Part shown: piece by piece, positions 10,930 to 20,920 of the stretch | Numbering within the stretch: position 1 is the stretch's first letter | Layout of the letters: each line of letters starts with the position of its first letter | Source: Theocolax elegans | Lineage: Eukaryota; Arthropoda; Insecta; Hymenoptera; Cerocephalidae | NCBI GenBank assembly: GCA_026168455.1 | Contig: CM047431.1 | Location: 8,516,943-8,580,942, forward strand | Direction of reading: 5' to 3' | DNA length: 64,000 nt | Position numbers and translations under genes: made by a program | The notes under the pieces: generated by a model | The model's input: the letters and a program-made list of their open reading frames with translations, nothing else | Told to the model about the DNA's origin: nothing | The model's database searches: none

Positions 10930-11475
10930 TTTGACCCACGAGAACGCCCTCGGCCTCGTCTAAGGGGAACAGTTTCTGGATGTGCATCGATATGCTGCTT
11001 TACTGGGGATCGGCGTCGCATGTTCGCATTTGCTTTCCGGGGACGACCACGTGGTCGTTTGGTAGCGCGGGTCCTATTTAAGGACGTAAGCTACGTCTCA
11101 CGCGGTTTACACCGAGTCCCTTCGCTAAGTGACTTGCTTGCATTATACTCCCTCACAGGGGAGGTTTCGCTCAGCATCATTTTTGGGGACATAACTCTTC
11201 CGATGCTCTATATGAGATACCTCGTGGTCCCCTTGATCATCTTGTATGACATACGTATTCATACCTTTTCTACTGATAATCAAATATGGCCCTGTATATT
11301 TCGGAGCAAGCTTAGCCGAGATACCTTGTGCGCTGGACGAGAGGATCCGGTTGCGTTTCCACACCAGATTTCCTGCCTCGAATTCCGCTGGCCTTCGTCG
11401 TGAGTTGAAGATTTCGGCTTGCCGGGCCTTACTGGCAGCCGACTGATGATTTGCGTTCTCGTGCAGTCTTGGCAA
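10930..11475 (-). pseudogene. Integrase C-terminal region with AT-hook-like tail
   Basis: The minus strand encodes RLHENANHQSAASKARQAE, FEAGNLVWKRN and LAPKYTGPYLI, the small barrel-like C-terminal domain of Gypsy integrases that binds DNA, ending at a stop at 11143. In another frame the tail continues with KRPRGRPRK, an AT-hook motif (around 11035-11070), followed by a Ser/Arg-rich stretch to about 10940. At least one frameshift separates the two parts. Confidence 0.7.
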
Positions 11476-11921
11476 CTATTTGATTTTGTCGTTCCAATCC
11501 TGCAGTCTACGGAAATCAAACTGTTGCTGGATAAGCCGGTCTTGCTCTCGACGAGCTGTACTAGGCGCCTCGGGTTGGCGACCATAGTTCAGCATAGCCG
11601 GGCTCCATCCAGTAGAACTTTGCACTGCTGTGTTTAGTGCAAAGACTAACTCTGGCAGCTTGTCGTGCTAGTCGCTGTGCTTATCCTGGATATACGACGC
11701 CACCATTGTCTTAAGGTTTCGATTGGCTCTCTTGACAGGATTGGCCTGTGCGTGATAAGGGGGTGTCGTCGAATGATACACTCCCGTAGTTTCGAGGTAT
11801 TCATCTATGAGTTTATTTTTAAACTCGGTCCCGTTGTTCGAATGAACTGGTTCATCACTCGTTCGTAAAGCTCGCGGATTATCGACTTTGCGTTAGCTTG
11901 TCTTATCAGGATTGCTTCAAT
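11476..11921 (-). pseudogene. Integrase catalytic core, degenerate
   Basis: Pieces of the DDE core can be followed on the minus strand in alternating frames: IEAILIRQANAKSIIRELYERV, the TGPSLKINS region standing where SDNGTEF-like sequence is expected, and a segment ending near LVQLVESKTG. Stops and shifts occur about every 100 bases. The upstream frame ends at a TGA (11919-11921) just after QDLFTR. Confidence 0.65.
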
Positions 11922-12929
11922 TCAGCGCGTGAATAAATCCTGGAATACTAGGGTGTATTCGTATCCTCGGCTACAGCGTGGAAGCGGGCCGGTGATATCT
12001 CCTGCTACCACCTGCCATGGTCTGTCCGATTGACATCGCCTAACGTAATCCGCAACTTCTGCGTAGAACCGTGGCCAATAATAGTTTTGGGCCACGCGGG
12101 CGAATGTCTTTTCCCTTCCGAGATGGCCAGCTGAGGGGTCGTCGTGACACTCTCTTAGAATAGAGTGACCATTCTCTACGGGTACGACCAGCTTCCATGC
12201 TTGCTCGTCATCCATCACTTCCTCTAATTCTTTGTCGGGGCGATAGATGTATAGATTTCCTCCGACTAGTTTCCAGTCGGGAAAATCACGAGGTCTGTCG
12301 GAAAAGTTCTTGATCCAGTCTAGGTACCAAGGATCTTCAGTAGTTTGAGCCCACGACATTGCTGCTACTGTAGGCTCGTCGTCTTCATACATGCGAGATA
12401 GGGCATTGGGAACGTAACGCAGAGCTCCTTTTCTGTGCTCGACGACAAATTCATGAGCTTGAAGCTCTAGAGCCCATCTCGGTAGTCGGCTGGTTGGATT
12501 TCTCATATTACATAACCAGCGAAGACTACTGTGATCTGTTATCACTTTGAAGTGGTACCCTTCGATGTACGGTCTGAACTTATTAATAGCCAAGACCACG
12601 GCCAAGCATTCTCTCTCCGTAACGTTATAATTCTTCTCGGATGTTGTGAGAATGCGACTGGGAAACTCAATGACTCTTTCCTCTTCGTCTATCTCCTGGA
12701 CGAGCACGGCTCCTATGCCGGTATCACTAGCGTCCGTGTGCAGGCTAAACAGTCTATCTGCACTGGGACCTTGAAGAATTGAAGCAGTCATGATCAGGGC
12801 CTTCAGCTGCTGGAAGGCTTGCTCCTGTTTATCTAACCACTCGTACCCTTGGTTCTTCTTCGTGAGACGGGTAAGCGGCTCGGCAATCGTGGCGTAATCC
12901 GGCATAAAACGCCGATACCACGACGCCAT
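11922..12929 (-). pseudogene. Gypsy pol: RT end, RNase H and integrase N-terminus
   Basis: A 335-residue open frame. Residues 1-60 are the RT connection (WYRRFMPDYATIAEPLTRL). RNase H follows, with FSLHTDASDTGIGAVL, YNVTERECLAVVLAI and VITDHSSLRWL supplying its acidic residues (about residues 62-140), and HRKGALRYVPNALSR at its end. The integrase zinc-binding part has HDDPSAGHLGREKT and YYWPRF but only one clear cysteine (RRCQ), so the HHCC site looks damaged. GDITGPLPR carries the first catalytic Asp. The frame ends at DLFTR. It would have processed the element's DNA intermediate, but it is disconnected from the rest of pol. Confidence 0.88.
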
Positions 12930-12941
12930 GCCGAGGAATCG

Positions 12942-13270
12942 TCAAAACTGTTTGTGGTTCTTGGGAGCCGGATAAACCCTTATAGGCTCTGTCTTGGCTG
13001 GGAAGGGACGAATTACATCCCTGTTGACCAGCACGCCAAGATATCTCACCTCATCCTGACAAAAGACACACTTGTCTTTATTTACTGTCAAGTTAGCTTC
13101 GGTAAGTCTTTCCAGCACCATCTCGAGATATTTCTTGTGCCCTTCAAATGTCTCGGTGACTATAATAATGTTATCGAGGTAAGAAAAGGCATTGGGCTCG
13201 AGATCAGGACCAACAACTTGGTCAATCATGCGTTGGAAGGTCGCGCTGGTTACGTGGTTTGGTCCAAACT
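12942..13270 (-). pseudogene. Gypsy reverse transcriptase palm fragment
   Basis: The minus strand has TFQRMIDQVVG, then SYLDNIIIVT, GHKKYLEMVLERL, NLTVNKDKCVF and VRYLGVLVNRD. The active-site box is YLDN instead of Y-x-D-D, so the second catalytic Asp is lost. A stop (12942-12944) separates it from the following RNase H frame. The upstream fingers, protease and gag are absent: homology stops near 13270, marking the internal deletion. Confidence 0.85.
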
Positions 13271-13670
13271 ATCCAATTTCCAAGTAACGCTAGTCGGTCT
13301 ATCAATTCCGTTCGAAAACCCACCAAATTCCCTATTTGTGCGACCTATTTCTAGTGGCGCCACCTATGTTCGACCAGGAACCAATTTCCTGTGTGTACTA
13401 CTAAGCAGTCGAGATAAGAGAATTAAAAAAAAATTTTTATTTGTTATAAAAAATTTTTTATTTGTTTATAACAATTCTATTTATTAATAAACAAATCCCG
13501 TATCGTTAGGGAACGAAAGATTACCGAAATACACTTCCCAATTTCGAAACGCGACTGCTGACCTCGTTATTGTTCGCGAGTTGTCCAATTGTTAATTAAC
13601 AATATTATTAACAATTGAACAACTATATCGTGTTTGTTGATTTTTCCGACGTCCTTTATCCCAAATCCAC
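13271..13670 (-). other. Internal Gypsy remnant, no coding signal
   Basis: AT-rich leader-like sequence between the deletion point and the primer-binding site. It holds an inverted repeat of about 17 bp arms around 13580-13625 ('gttgtccaattgttaat' and its near-complement). Confidence 0.4.
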
Positions 13671-13687
13671 ACGTATTGGGCGCCAGT
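13671..13687 (-). other. tRNA primer-binding site
   Basis: On the minus strand the sequence right after the 5' LTR is ACTGGCGCCCAATACG. TGGCGCC is the usual start of a Gypsy-type PBS, complementary to a tRNA 3' CCA end. A two-base gap separates it from the LTR. Confidence 0.75.
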
Positions 13688-14702
13688 TGTAACGGGGTGG
13701 GTGCTGGGGAATGTAAGGCCCTGGTCGGGCCCAATCTGTCCCAACTTACCAATCTTAAGTGTACAGTCCCACGATGCGGCCGGGAATCACTTTGATTCCC
13801 GTGCAAAGCCGTTGACAACGTCAAACACCTCGTTTCACTTTAATACTGTGTGTTGGGCCCTATGCCCAAAATTGCCAACTAGGATAAACGCCGGAGAGGG
13901 CGGTACTCGTAGGATAGGAGTTTGACCGGTAAGAATGTTATCAACAACCGATATATTAAGTTAATCGGCGAGAAAGATGGTCTCGCCGAGTCAATTTATT
14001 AAATAAATAATTAAACTATAACAAATCAACGTTAACAATTTAAGGGGAGTCGTACCGATGTCTACCCCCGAGGTCAGCGTGAAAACAATTAGTTAAAACC
14101 TATTAACTGTCGAGTTATGAGCAACCGATCCGGGAATGATCGGCTGCTTAACCTGATGGCTATACGTCACGCCGTGTGAAACACCGACCTGTCTACCCGG
14201 GCGGGATTTGTCACGAGAGGGGTAAAAGAGGAACGCTTCCTCTCCTGGATCGTACCAGGTAAATCGGGGTACGAAATATTAAGTAGAGACGCGGGTCTAA
14301 ACGTGGTGCACCACTTACCGCGAATCTAAATATCTCGGCTCGGCGGGAAAAGGCTGGGCAACGGAAAGAGAGCTTGTTCTCGTGAATATCCCTCTCTCTC
14401 TCTCTCACTCCAACTGTCGGGAAGGCTGCCGACTCCTGGCTTCCTTCTTTCCCTCCCTGTGGGACGTACTGCTCCGCACGCTGACGTGGAGGTTGGTGGG
14501 GAGAAGTATTTCACACCCACACATGAAACGCACCAGTCCGCAAGCTCTTTTATCACGTAAGAAGAGTCACACCGGTTATCAACACGTTGTTGTTGCCGTG
14601 CGCGCGCGAACTCGAACCGTTACTCCCTGGCGCACGATACTCGCGCGCGCTGTTTTTCTCTACTCTTTTCGGTTATTCACCTGATCGGTAAATCGCTTAT
14701 CG

Positions 14703-14707
<5 letters not shown>
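13688..14707 (-). repeat. 5' LTR of the Gypsy-type element
   Basis: The plus strand starts 'tgtaacggggtgggtgctgg' and ends 'cgcttatcgttata'. It keeps a 230-bp part absent from the other LTR (about 13900-14130), including a minus-strand AATAAA near 14005. The right flank is a (TA)n tract. Confidence 0.85.

Positions 14708-14746
<39 letters not shown>
14706..14746. repeat. (TA)n microsatellite
   Basis: About 20 TA units between the 5' LTR edge and the next repeat, matching the TA flank on the left of the Gypsy-type element. Confidence 0.9.
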
Positions 14747-14751
<5 letters not shown>

Positions 14752-16000
14752 TTATAATATCTGCGAAATCGAAGATATAAAAAATAAATATTGGCATAAC
14801 TGTGGGAATATGTTTTAAAGGTGTCCAATAGTTCTGATTTTTTACAGATTTTTTGGGGCCAATTTTTAAGTTACAGAGGGTCAAAGTTGACATTTTAGCA
14901 CTTTTTTGCATTATATGCCCATTTTCATGAATTTGTAGCTCCCAGAGGATGCATTTTTCAATATAAACATAAATATGACTTTTTTTGTAAAATTTTCTGA
15001 ATTTTTCATTAAAAATACTTTTAAAATCATAAATGTACGCTGTCAGACTCTTGTAAGCCATTTAAACCTTAAATAGTGAAAATCATCAATTCTGCTACGG
15101 ACTCTGGAAACCTAATGCTGTTTAAGAGATGTCTTTTTATAGTCAGAAACTGCCTATAAATTTCCAGAGTGGTTTTAAATCATTAAGACCACTTTTGATC
15201 AAAATATCTGGGAAAAGTGCCCGAAGTATTAATAGAAATGTATATTTGTTGTCGTATAACGATGAATCTGTTAGTATGATCATTGCAAAAAAATTAATGC
15301 AGTTACCTTGGAGTGGTAGAAAAGCATCACCACTTTTTTCAGTCATCAACATTATTATTATAATAGCTGAAGATACGTATTTAATAAAAAAAATATAACT
15401 GTATATCTGATCTGAGATTATAACGATTAGTTATAGGTAGTGTAATAGTGTAGTATATTAGGTATAAGTAGTGACAATTTTGTGAAATTCAAATAATGTA
15501 TTGCTAAATAATAATAATAATAATCGTGATACATTTCTATTAATCCTTCAGATTAGTTTCATAATTCTTGTGAGTGGAAATGCTTTTCTACAGCTCCAAG
15601 GTAACTACATTAATCTTTTTGCAATGATCATGCTAACAGATTCATCGTTATAAGGCAACAAATATACATTTCTATTAATATTTCGAACACTTTTCCCAGA
15701 TATTTTGACCATAAATGATCTTAATGATTTAGACCCACTCTGGAAATTTATAGGCAATTTCTGACTATAAAAAGACATCTTTTAGACAGCATTAGATTTC
15801 CAGAGTCCGGAGCAGAATTGTTGATTTTCACTATTTAAGGTTTAAATGGCTTACAAGAGTGTGACAGCATACATTTACGATTCTAAAAGTATTTTAAATG
15901 AAAAATTCAGAAAATTTTACAAAAAAAGTCATATTTATGTTTTTAGTTGAAAAATGCATCCGCATAAAAATGCATAAAAAATTTTTAGATGCGCAACTCA
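14747..16000. repeat. Repeat family F1 in inverted arrangement
   Basis: The arm 14755-15346 (+) and the arm about 15578-15960 (-) carry the same sequence, with blocks such as 'tcaaagttgacattttagca', 'ccaatagttct' and 'atctgggaaaagtg'. The spacer (15347-15577) is AT-rich. F1 recurs at 35095-35705 (-), 42928-43304 (+) and 44661-45275 (+). The short open frames inside it sit on both strands and are not conserved between copies, so I treat it as non-coding. It is a non-autonomous element with foldback potential. Confidence 0.75.
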
Positions 16001-16115
16001 AATATATCAAGAAATATTTATAATCAGAAAACACAAATTTTGATATTTTTCACTTATATATTGAATTTTTATGATTTTGTTGCATATAATGTATTCATCT
16101 AAGAAACAAATTTGT

Positions 16116-17320
16116 GGGTTAGAATGATAGTGGTGTAAGTCACATTTTTAAAAAAATCGAGTTAGGGGTATATTTATATTCTTTAGGTCAAAACTAATTA
16201 ATTTCTTATAATGATACTCCCGATCTGTACTTTTATTGCAATATTATAAGGAAATTAAAGACGGTACTTACTCAAAGTCAAAAAATGCTAAGTATGAAAG
16301 TAGCATAAGTCACATTTGAATATTTGAAGCAGTTATAATACTTCAAAATAAATCTTAAGGTTTCGTATATATTATTTACATTTAATTGATAAATAGAATA
16401 TAAATATTGCCGTTTTGTGTTCCTAGACAAGCTTAATAGTCATGTTTACTTAATGTGATTAATATGACAGAAAATGATTTTTATTCTACTACTAAACTAG
16501 AAAAAAAGTATAACAAATCGTGAAAAAGTACAGAAAAACATTCTGTAAATTGGTTACGTATACAATGGCTACGTTGCGAAAATAATCGATCGTTTGAAAT
16601 TTTGCACAAAGAAACTCTTGATGAAGAGGTGCCATTTTCAGTAATAGATTTGAAAAAGCGTCAACGTCGGCGCCCATCGACTGTATATGGACTTCGTGAA
16701 CAGTTGTATAATAATGTTAGACCCATTAGTGACGCAAAAAAGAAAGATATGCTAGATATGCTTCAATTCATTCCACCGGTACATCATAATTTTTTTTAAA
16801 TCTTGCTACTGATGAAGAAAAAAATGAAACGGAGCCATTGACCTCTAAAGAATCTGATGTGGAATAAAATTTTTGTATTATTAGGTCAAAAAATGATGTT
16901 ATTTGTTAAAAATAAATTTTTGATTGATATTAATCACTTAGAATATATATGAAGTAATATTTGTTTAAATATATATTATTTTGAATCAAAAACTGGCATT
17001 TTTTATTTTTATTACTAAAAGTGATTATGGCATAAGTCCATGAATGCTTGCAACCGTGGAGCTTTTGGTTAGAATGAAAATGGCATAAGTCCTATACAGT
17101 AATAATGTTTTTAGTATAATTTAAAAGAAATCCAATACAGTTCTTTTATACTTGGTTAGATGGTAAACAATACTATAATTTATCGACGTACTATAATTTG
17201 ACGTACTATAATCTAAAAAAGAAATTTCCTGATTTTTCTATTAATCCGTAACTTTGACATTCAATATCTCGATATGAGATTCCTGTGACTTATGCCACTC
17301 TCATTGTAAGCCACGCAAAT
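16116..17320. mobile_element. TIR DNA transposon remnant with GGCATAAGTC motifs
   Basis: The ends are inverted: left 'gaatgatagtggtgtaagtc' and, on the other strand, right 'caatgagagtggcataagtc'. The same GGCATAAGTC-type motif recurs inside (about 16290, 17030, 17085). About 1.2 kb remains, holding the tail of a transposase-like frame. The target duplication is not clear. Confidence 0.55.
16537..16867 (+). pseudogene. C-terminal fragment of a transposase-like protein
   Basis: An open stretch reading NWLRIQWLRCENNRSFEIL, then KETLDEEVPFSVIDLKKRQR, RPSTVYGLREQLYNNVRP and ISDAKKKDMLDMLQFIPP, followed by a frameshift in a T run (about 16790-16798) and LATDEEKNE to a stop near 16867. The pattern (WLRIQWLR, then a basic linker and ISxAKKxDML-FIPPxxxxFF) looks like the C-terminus of a multicopy insect transposase. 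The catalytic domain is missing and I cannot name the superfamily. Confidence 0.45.
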
Positions 17321-17379
17321 GATCTAATACTTTTTTTATTAAGAATTAGTTAAAGATTTTAATGAAATTTTACTAACAA

Positions 17380-17584
17380 TTTTTTTTTAATTATTTTAAC
17401 GTCGCTCTTTTTATGCTCCCGAATCGGTGCTAATCAGCGACGGAGGTCATACGATGTCTTTGTCAAGAAAACACTTCTTGAAAATACATTCCCCAGTGGT
17501 GCTTGTATTAATCGGTTGAGGCCAGGAATCGAACCTGAGACCTCCAAATTACGACGCCCTACCGACCGAGCCATCGCATGCCTC
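17380..17584 (-). mobile_element. tRNA-derived SINE
   Basis: On the minus strand the head (17584 downwards) has an A box TGGCTCGGTCGG (plus 17562-17573) and a perfect B box GGTTCGATTCC (plus 17525-17535), the internal RNA polymerase III promoter of tRNAs. A unique body of about 140 bp follows, ending in an A-rich tail (plus T-run 17380-17388). The acceptor ends pair only partly (GAGGC with GCCTC) and there is no CCA or anticodon arm of normal form, so it is not a functional tRNA gene. Confidence 0.7.
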
Positions 17585-17699
17585 TCAGATAATTATATTT
17601 ATTTAGTGTGTGCCGAGTCTCATAATTAATAGAATAAAAGAAAAAAATTATTAAATATTTAATAATAATTAAAAAGAAATTTTAATCACTAACGTATTC

Positions 17700-18180
17700 T
17701 AATGCTTTTTGTATGTTTCCGTTAACAACAGGATTCAAAGATAATATTAACCAATCAATCATAGAGGCGACGTCGACAGTCTCAGATTATACCACAGCCT
17801 CGTAGTCCTCAGTCAGGATAGCGTTGGAATGTTCTCGAAACCATAAGATAATTAATATGTGTTTTTTACAAGAGGAGCAGGAAAGAGTTTCACAATTACA
17901 CAAGTGTAACTGTGCACTCAGGAGTCTAAGGACACAGGCAGAGGGGGCGAGGTTAGATTGGCATAAACTTTATGCTCTTAATATAATACATCAGCAAATA
18001 TTATTTCCACAAGCTCTCTGTGAGATGTGTATTTACCTTTTGACATCGCCAAACCACCGGTATTCCTAGCCAAAAGTGAGCCGAACACGACGATGAGAAA
18101 CGCGATGCCAACAATGCGAGACAAAGAGCAGACGCGTGCATGCGCGTCAAGCGGAGAAAGCGAACTAGCAACAGCGAGAC
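17700..18180. other. Intergenic, GC-richer toward 18040-18230
   Basis: No gene recognised. The segment 18040-18230 has CG-rich LTR-leader-like composition and a minus-strand splice-donor-like AGGTAAAT at about 18029-18036. Confidence 0.3.
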
Positions 18181-18486
18181 GATTCGACAAGATCAGCTGT
18201 GCAGTCGCAACCTATGATAAGGAATAGACTTATTAAATGAGATTATGCATATAAAGGACCGAGTAAAGGGTTACCTGGCAAGAAATAGCAGATTCCGCTG
18301 TCGTTGTTGATTTCCGTAGTCGGCCATCGTTGTAGAATGATAGTTTAACTGATGTGAACGAGGAACATGAAACATTTGCACGCAGTTTTAATTTATGTTC
18401 TTATTCCTTGTTTTCACGTGACCCGATAAATAATTTAATTTTTCAGCCAAAACAGGCCGGGATTAATTGCACTAATTTGTACAATG
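18181..18486 (+). repeat. Left arm of an inverted repeat pair (with 20571-20920)
   Basis: Contains 'ggttacctggcaagaaatag', 'gatgtgaacgaggaacatg' and 'aacaggccgggattaattgc', each found complemented in 20571-20920. It lacks about 46 bp relative to the right arm near 18330. The region between the arms (18487-20570) holds an LTR-like unit and a transposase fragment. Confidence 0.7.
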
Positions 18487-18599
18487 TTTTAATTATATAT
18501 TTCAAAGTTTCCTTTTTTACAAAACTGCTATATTTGATCTGTGAACTGCGCTTTTTCTCGTAATAGGTTTTAAAAACCAAAGCATTAAATTAATTTTTA

Positions 18600-19079
18600 A
18601 ATATTTTTTTTTTTTAAATTTTATTTTGTAAATCTTGTGACAAGGTGATTTAACACCTGTCACAAAAGGTGAAAAGAGATAGTGAAAACTCGGATACCGT
18701 ACACTCATATACCTATCGTAACCTAACCAGCACCCTAAATACCATGAACGAACAACCCACATCCCTTCCCCGGTCCCCCGCAATCCGGCATTAGGACACT
18801 GATGAAGAAGTAGCTGGGTGAATATTCTGCATCGGGTGCAAAATCTTAGGAGTGGCAGCAGGTATCCTTGGAAGACCGTCACCCACTGAAACCTCGTGCA
18901 GAGTTCCTGTGAAAATAGTAATAAATAACCAGGAAGGAGATGATAGGACAGCAACTAAGGAAGATAAGAAATTGTCAACAGGAGTTGAGAGGTTAGGGGT
19001 ACACTAACCTTCCCAACTATAAATAGAATAAACAGGTAATAACAAGCTTCTACGGCTTAACGACTTACCTGTAACAATT
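18600..19079. other. No gene recognised
   Basis: Poly-T/A stretch and moderately GC-rich unassigned sequence leading into the LTR-like unit. Confidence 0.3.
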
Positions 19080-19754
19080 CCTCGAGAGCTCCAGGTCAAT
19101 CCCACGGCAGGCAGGGTCGGAGGAGATCCACTACGTTGGCAGTAGTCGATTGAATCTTCCTCTTGATAGCTCGAAGAGAGACGCAGTCGCACGAAGACGG
19201 CCGATCGCACGGACGAACTCTCGCCTCGCACCGATAGCAGCGCAAGACGCATGCGCGCGCGGTTGAGATGAGCCGAGTGCCGACGGAGAACAGAGCTCCG
19301 TGGACTACGGTCGAGTGTGTGTGGTCGCGGTGTAAAATTAAGAGGTTCACTTGGTATTATTGCGATCTTTTCGATCATCTTGGCGTGAGAGCAGAGCGTG
19401 ACAAGCGTGTAGTGGAATTATCCGTTGGCTGCAGTTTTCGAGAGGTGTGTGTGTATGGTGCACTTTCCCCCTTTCTTTTATTGGTCGCGAATTCCCGGTC
19501 CGCCCGCGTGTGTGTGCGCGTATTACTTCCCGCCATTTTAGTGCTTCAGACTCTCCCGAATTTCCCCCCTTTCCCCTGCGCTACGCTAAGCGATTGCGTT
19601 ATATTATTTAATTATTCGTCACGTTAACAAGCGATAGGTGCCCGAATCTGGTTGTATTAAATTTGATATTTTAAATAAATCTTATTTATAGCTTTGTAAA
19701 TCCGCCGCTTAATTAGTGGAAGTCCCGCACCCTGATCCCCAGTGCGGCGTGATA
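19080..19754 (+). repeat. LTR-like unit (solo), plus orientation
   Basis: A GC-rich upstream part (19090-19600), AATAAA at about 19674-19679, and the terminal block 'cgcaccctgatccccagtgc' followed by ggcgtgata ending near 19754. The same terminal block ends the units at 22.97 kb (+) and, inverted, starts those at 34.47 and 46.95 kb. The arrangement (GC-rich U3/R, polyA signal, conserved end) suggests a solo LTR. The left border is uncertain. Confidence 0.5.
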
Positions 19755-20239
19755 ATTTGGTAACTATTTTTTTAGTAATTAATTTTAAAAATCCAATTAC
19801 AAAAAAATATATAAATTTAAAAATGAACGCATCGGCATATAAATTTTCAATCAATATAATGTGTTTAGGAGCACTCCTGACAAATGGCATTCGAATTTTA
19901 TAACGTGTTTCACGATAATTGTTTCAAATTATTACTTTACGATTATCGAGTTATAGTGGTATGTAATATATTATAAGTCGGATAGTTATATACAGATATA
20001 GCCGACAACCAAAGGTGAAATATCTGTTATTTGTAAAGTAGTATTGATACAATTTCTATTAATTATTGTTTTTATTTATTTGTATTTGTAATATGTTGTA
20101 ATATTACGGGAATTAAGCAGTGCTTTTCTTGCAAATTTTTTATTCTACATTTTGATTCAAATCTTTTTTTCAAATAGTTAATGAAAAATGCAATACTACA
20201 ATAAATTAATTAAAAAACAATTATAATTGTATCTAGAAA

Positions 20240-20515
20240 AAGTAATTTAACATTTTGATGAATGGATCATTCATTATACCATGTGCCCCACTACTTCCAG
20301 CGAGTACACAATTGTCAGGTCGTATCATGGCAAATTTAGAGAAACCCAGTTTCACATTTGGATATTCCTCTTTAAAACTTGCATACAGTTCTTTCAAATT
20401 AAGAAGACGCATTCATTTCTGTACCTTAACTTTTTTACCTCCTTCACTTTTAACAGAAATACAATCTTTTATTCCAGGCAGATTTGGTGAAATGTCATCT
20501 CATAAATAAAAGTTG
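20240..20515 (-). pseudogene. Transposase-like fragment with SKFAMIRPDNCVLAG motif
   Basis: On the minus strand, starting near 20510: DDISPNLPGIKDCISVKSE, GGKKVKVQK, an in-frame TGA, then LLNLKELYASFKEEYPNVK, LGFSKFAMIRPDNCVLAG and SSGAHGIMNDPFIKM. The K-LxFSKFxxxRPxxCVxAGxSGxH pattern recurs in uncharacterised, probably transposon-derived insect proteins. It is a fragment with one stop, lying between the arms of the 18.2/20.6-kb inverted repeat. Superfamily not assigned. Confidence 0.5.
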
Positions 20516-20570
20516 GTTACTAATGAAACGGTATTAATACCGCCGGGGGCTTGGAGGCGAAGCCCTTGTG

Positions 20571-20920
20571 CATTGTACAAATTAGTGCAATTAATCCCGG
20601 CCTGTTTTGGCTGAAAAATTAAATTATTTATCGGGTCACATAAAAACAAGGAATAAGAAAAGAAATTAAAACTGTGTGTAAATGTTTCATGTTCCTCGTT
20701 CACACCAGTTAAACTATCATTCCACCATTCGTGGTTCGCCCTACCGAAAGGAACGCAATCTACTTCGATTGTTACGACGGCCGGCTACGGAAATCAACAA
20801 CGACAGCGGAATCTGCTATTTCTTGCCAGGTAACCCTTTACTCGGTCCTTTATATACATAAACTCATTTAATAAGTCTATTCTTTATCATAGGTTGCGAC
20901 TGTACAGATGATCTTGTCGA
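20571..20920 (-). repeat. Right arm of an inverted repeat pair (with 18181-18486)
   Basis: Reverse complement of 18181-18486 with an additional 46-bp block (about 20728-20775). Upstream at 20530-20570 a short GC hairpin ('cgccgggggcttggaggcg') marks the boundary. Confidence 0.7.

Larger units (their letters stand above)
8750..14707 (-). mobile_element. Gypsy-type LTR retrotransposon, internally deleted
   Basis: Two related terminal repeats (8750-9740 and 13688-14707) flank 3.95 kb. In minus-strand order: 5' LTR, primer-binding site, a deleted region (gag, protease and first half of RT missing), RT palm, RNase H, integrase, a coiled-coil ORF, polypurine tract, 3' LTR. Both outer flanks are (TA)n, so the insertion went into a TA microsatellite. 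RNase H preceding integrase places it in the Gypsy (Metaviridae-like) order. Several stops and frameshifts show it is dead. Confidence 0.85.

Noticed and set aside
9944..10963. Plus-strand proteins across 9.9-11.0 kb
   Set aside because: They are antisense to the coiled-coil ORF of the minus-strand LTR element, which has coherent composition and position.
17514..17584. Functional tRNA gene
   Set aside because: A and B boxes are good, but acceptor pairing is only partial, the anticodon arm is not regular and an extra body with A-rich tail follows; a SINE fits better.
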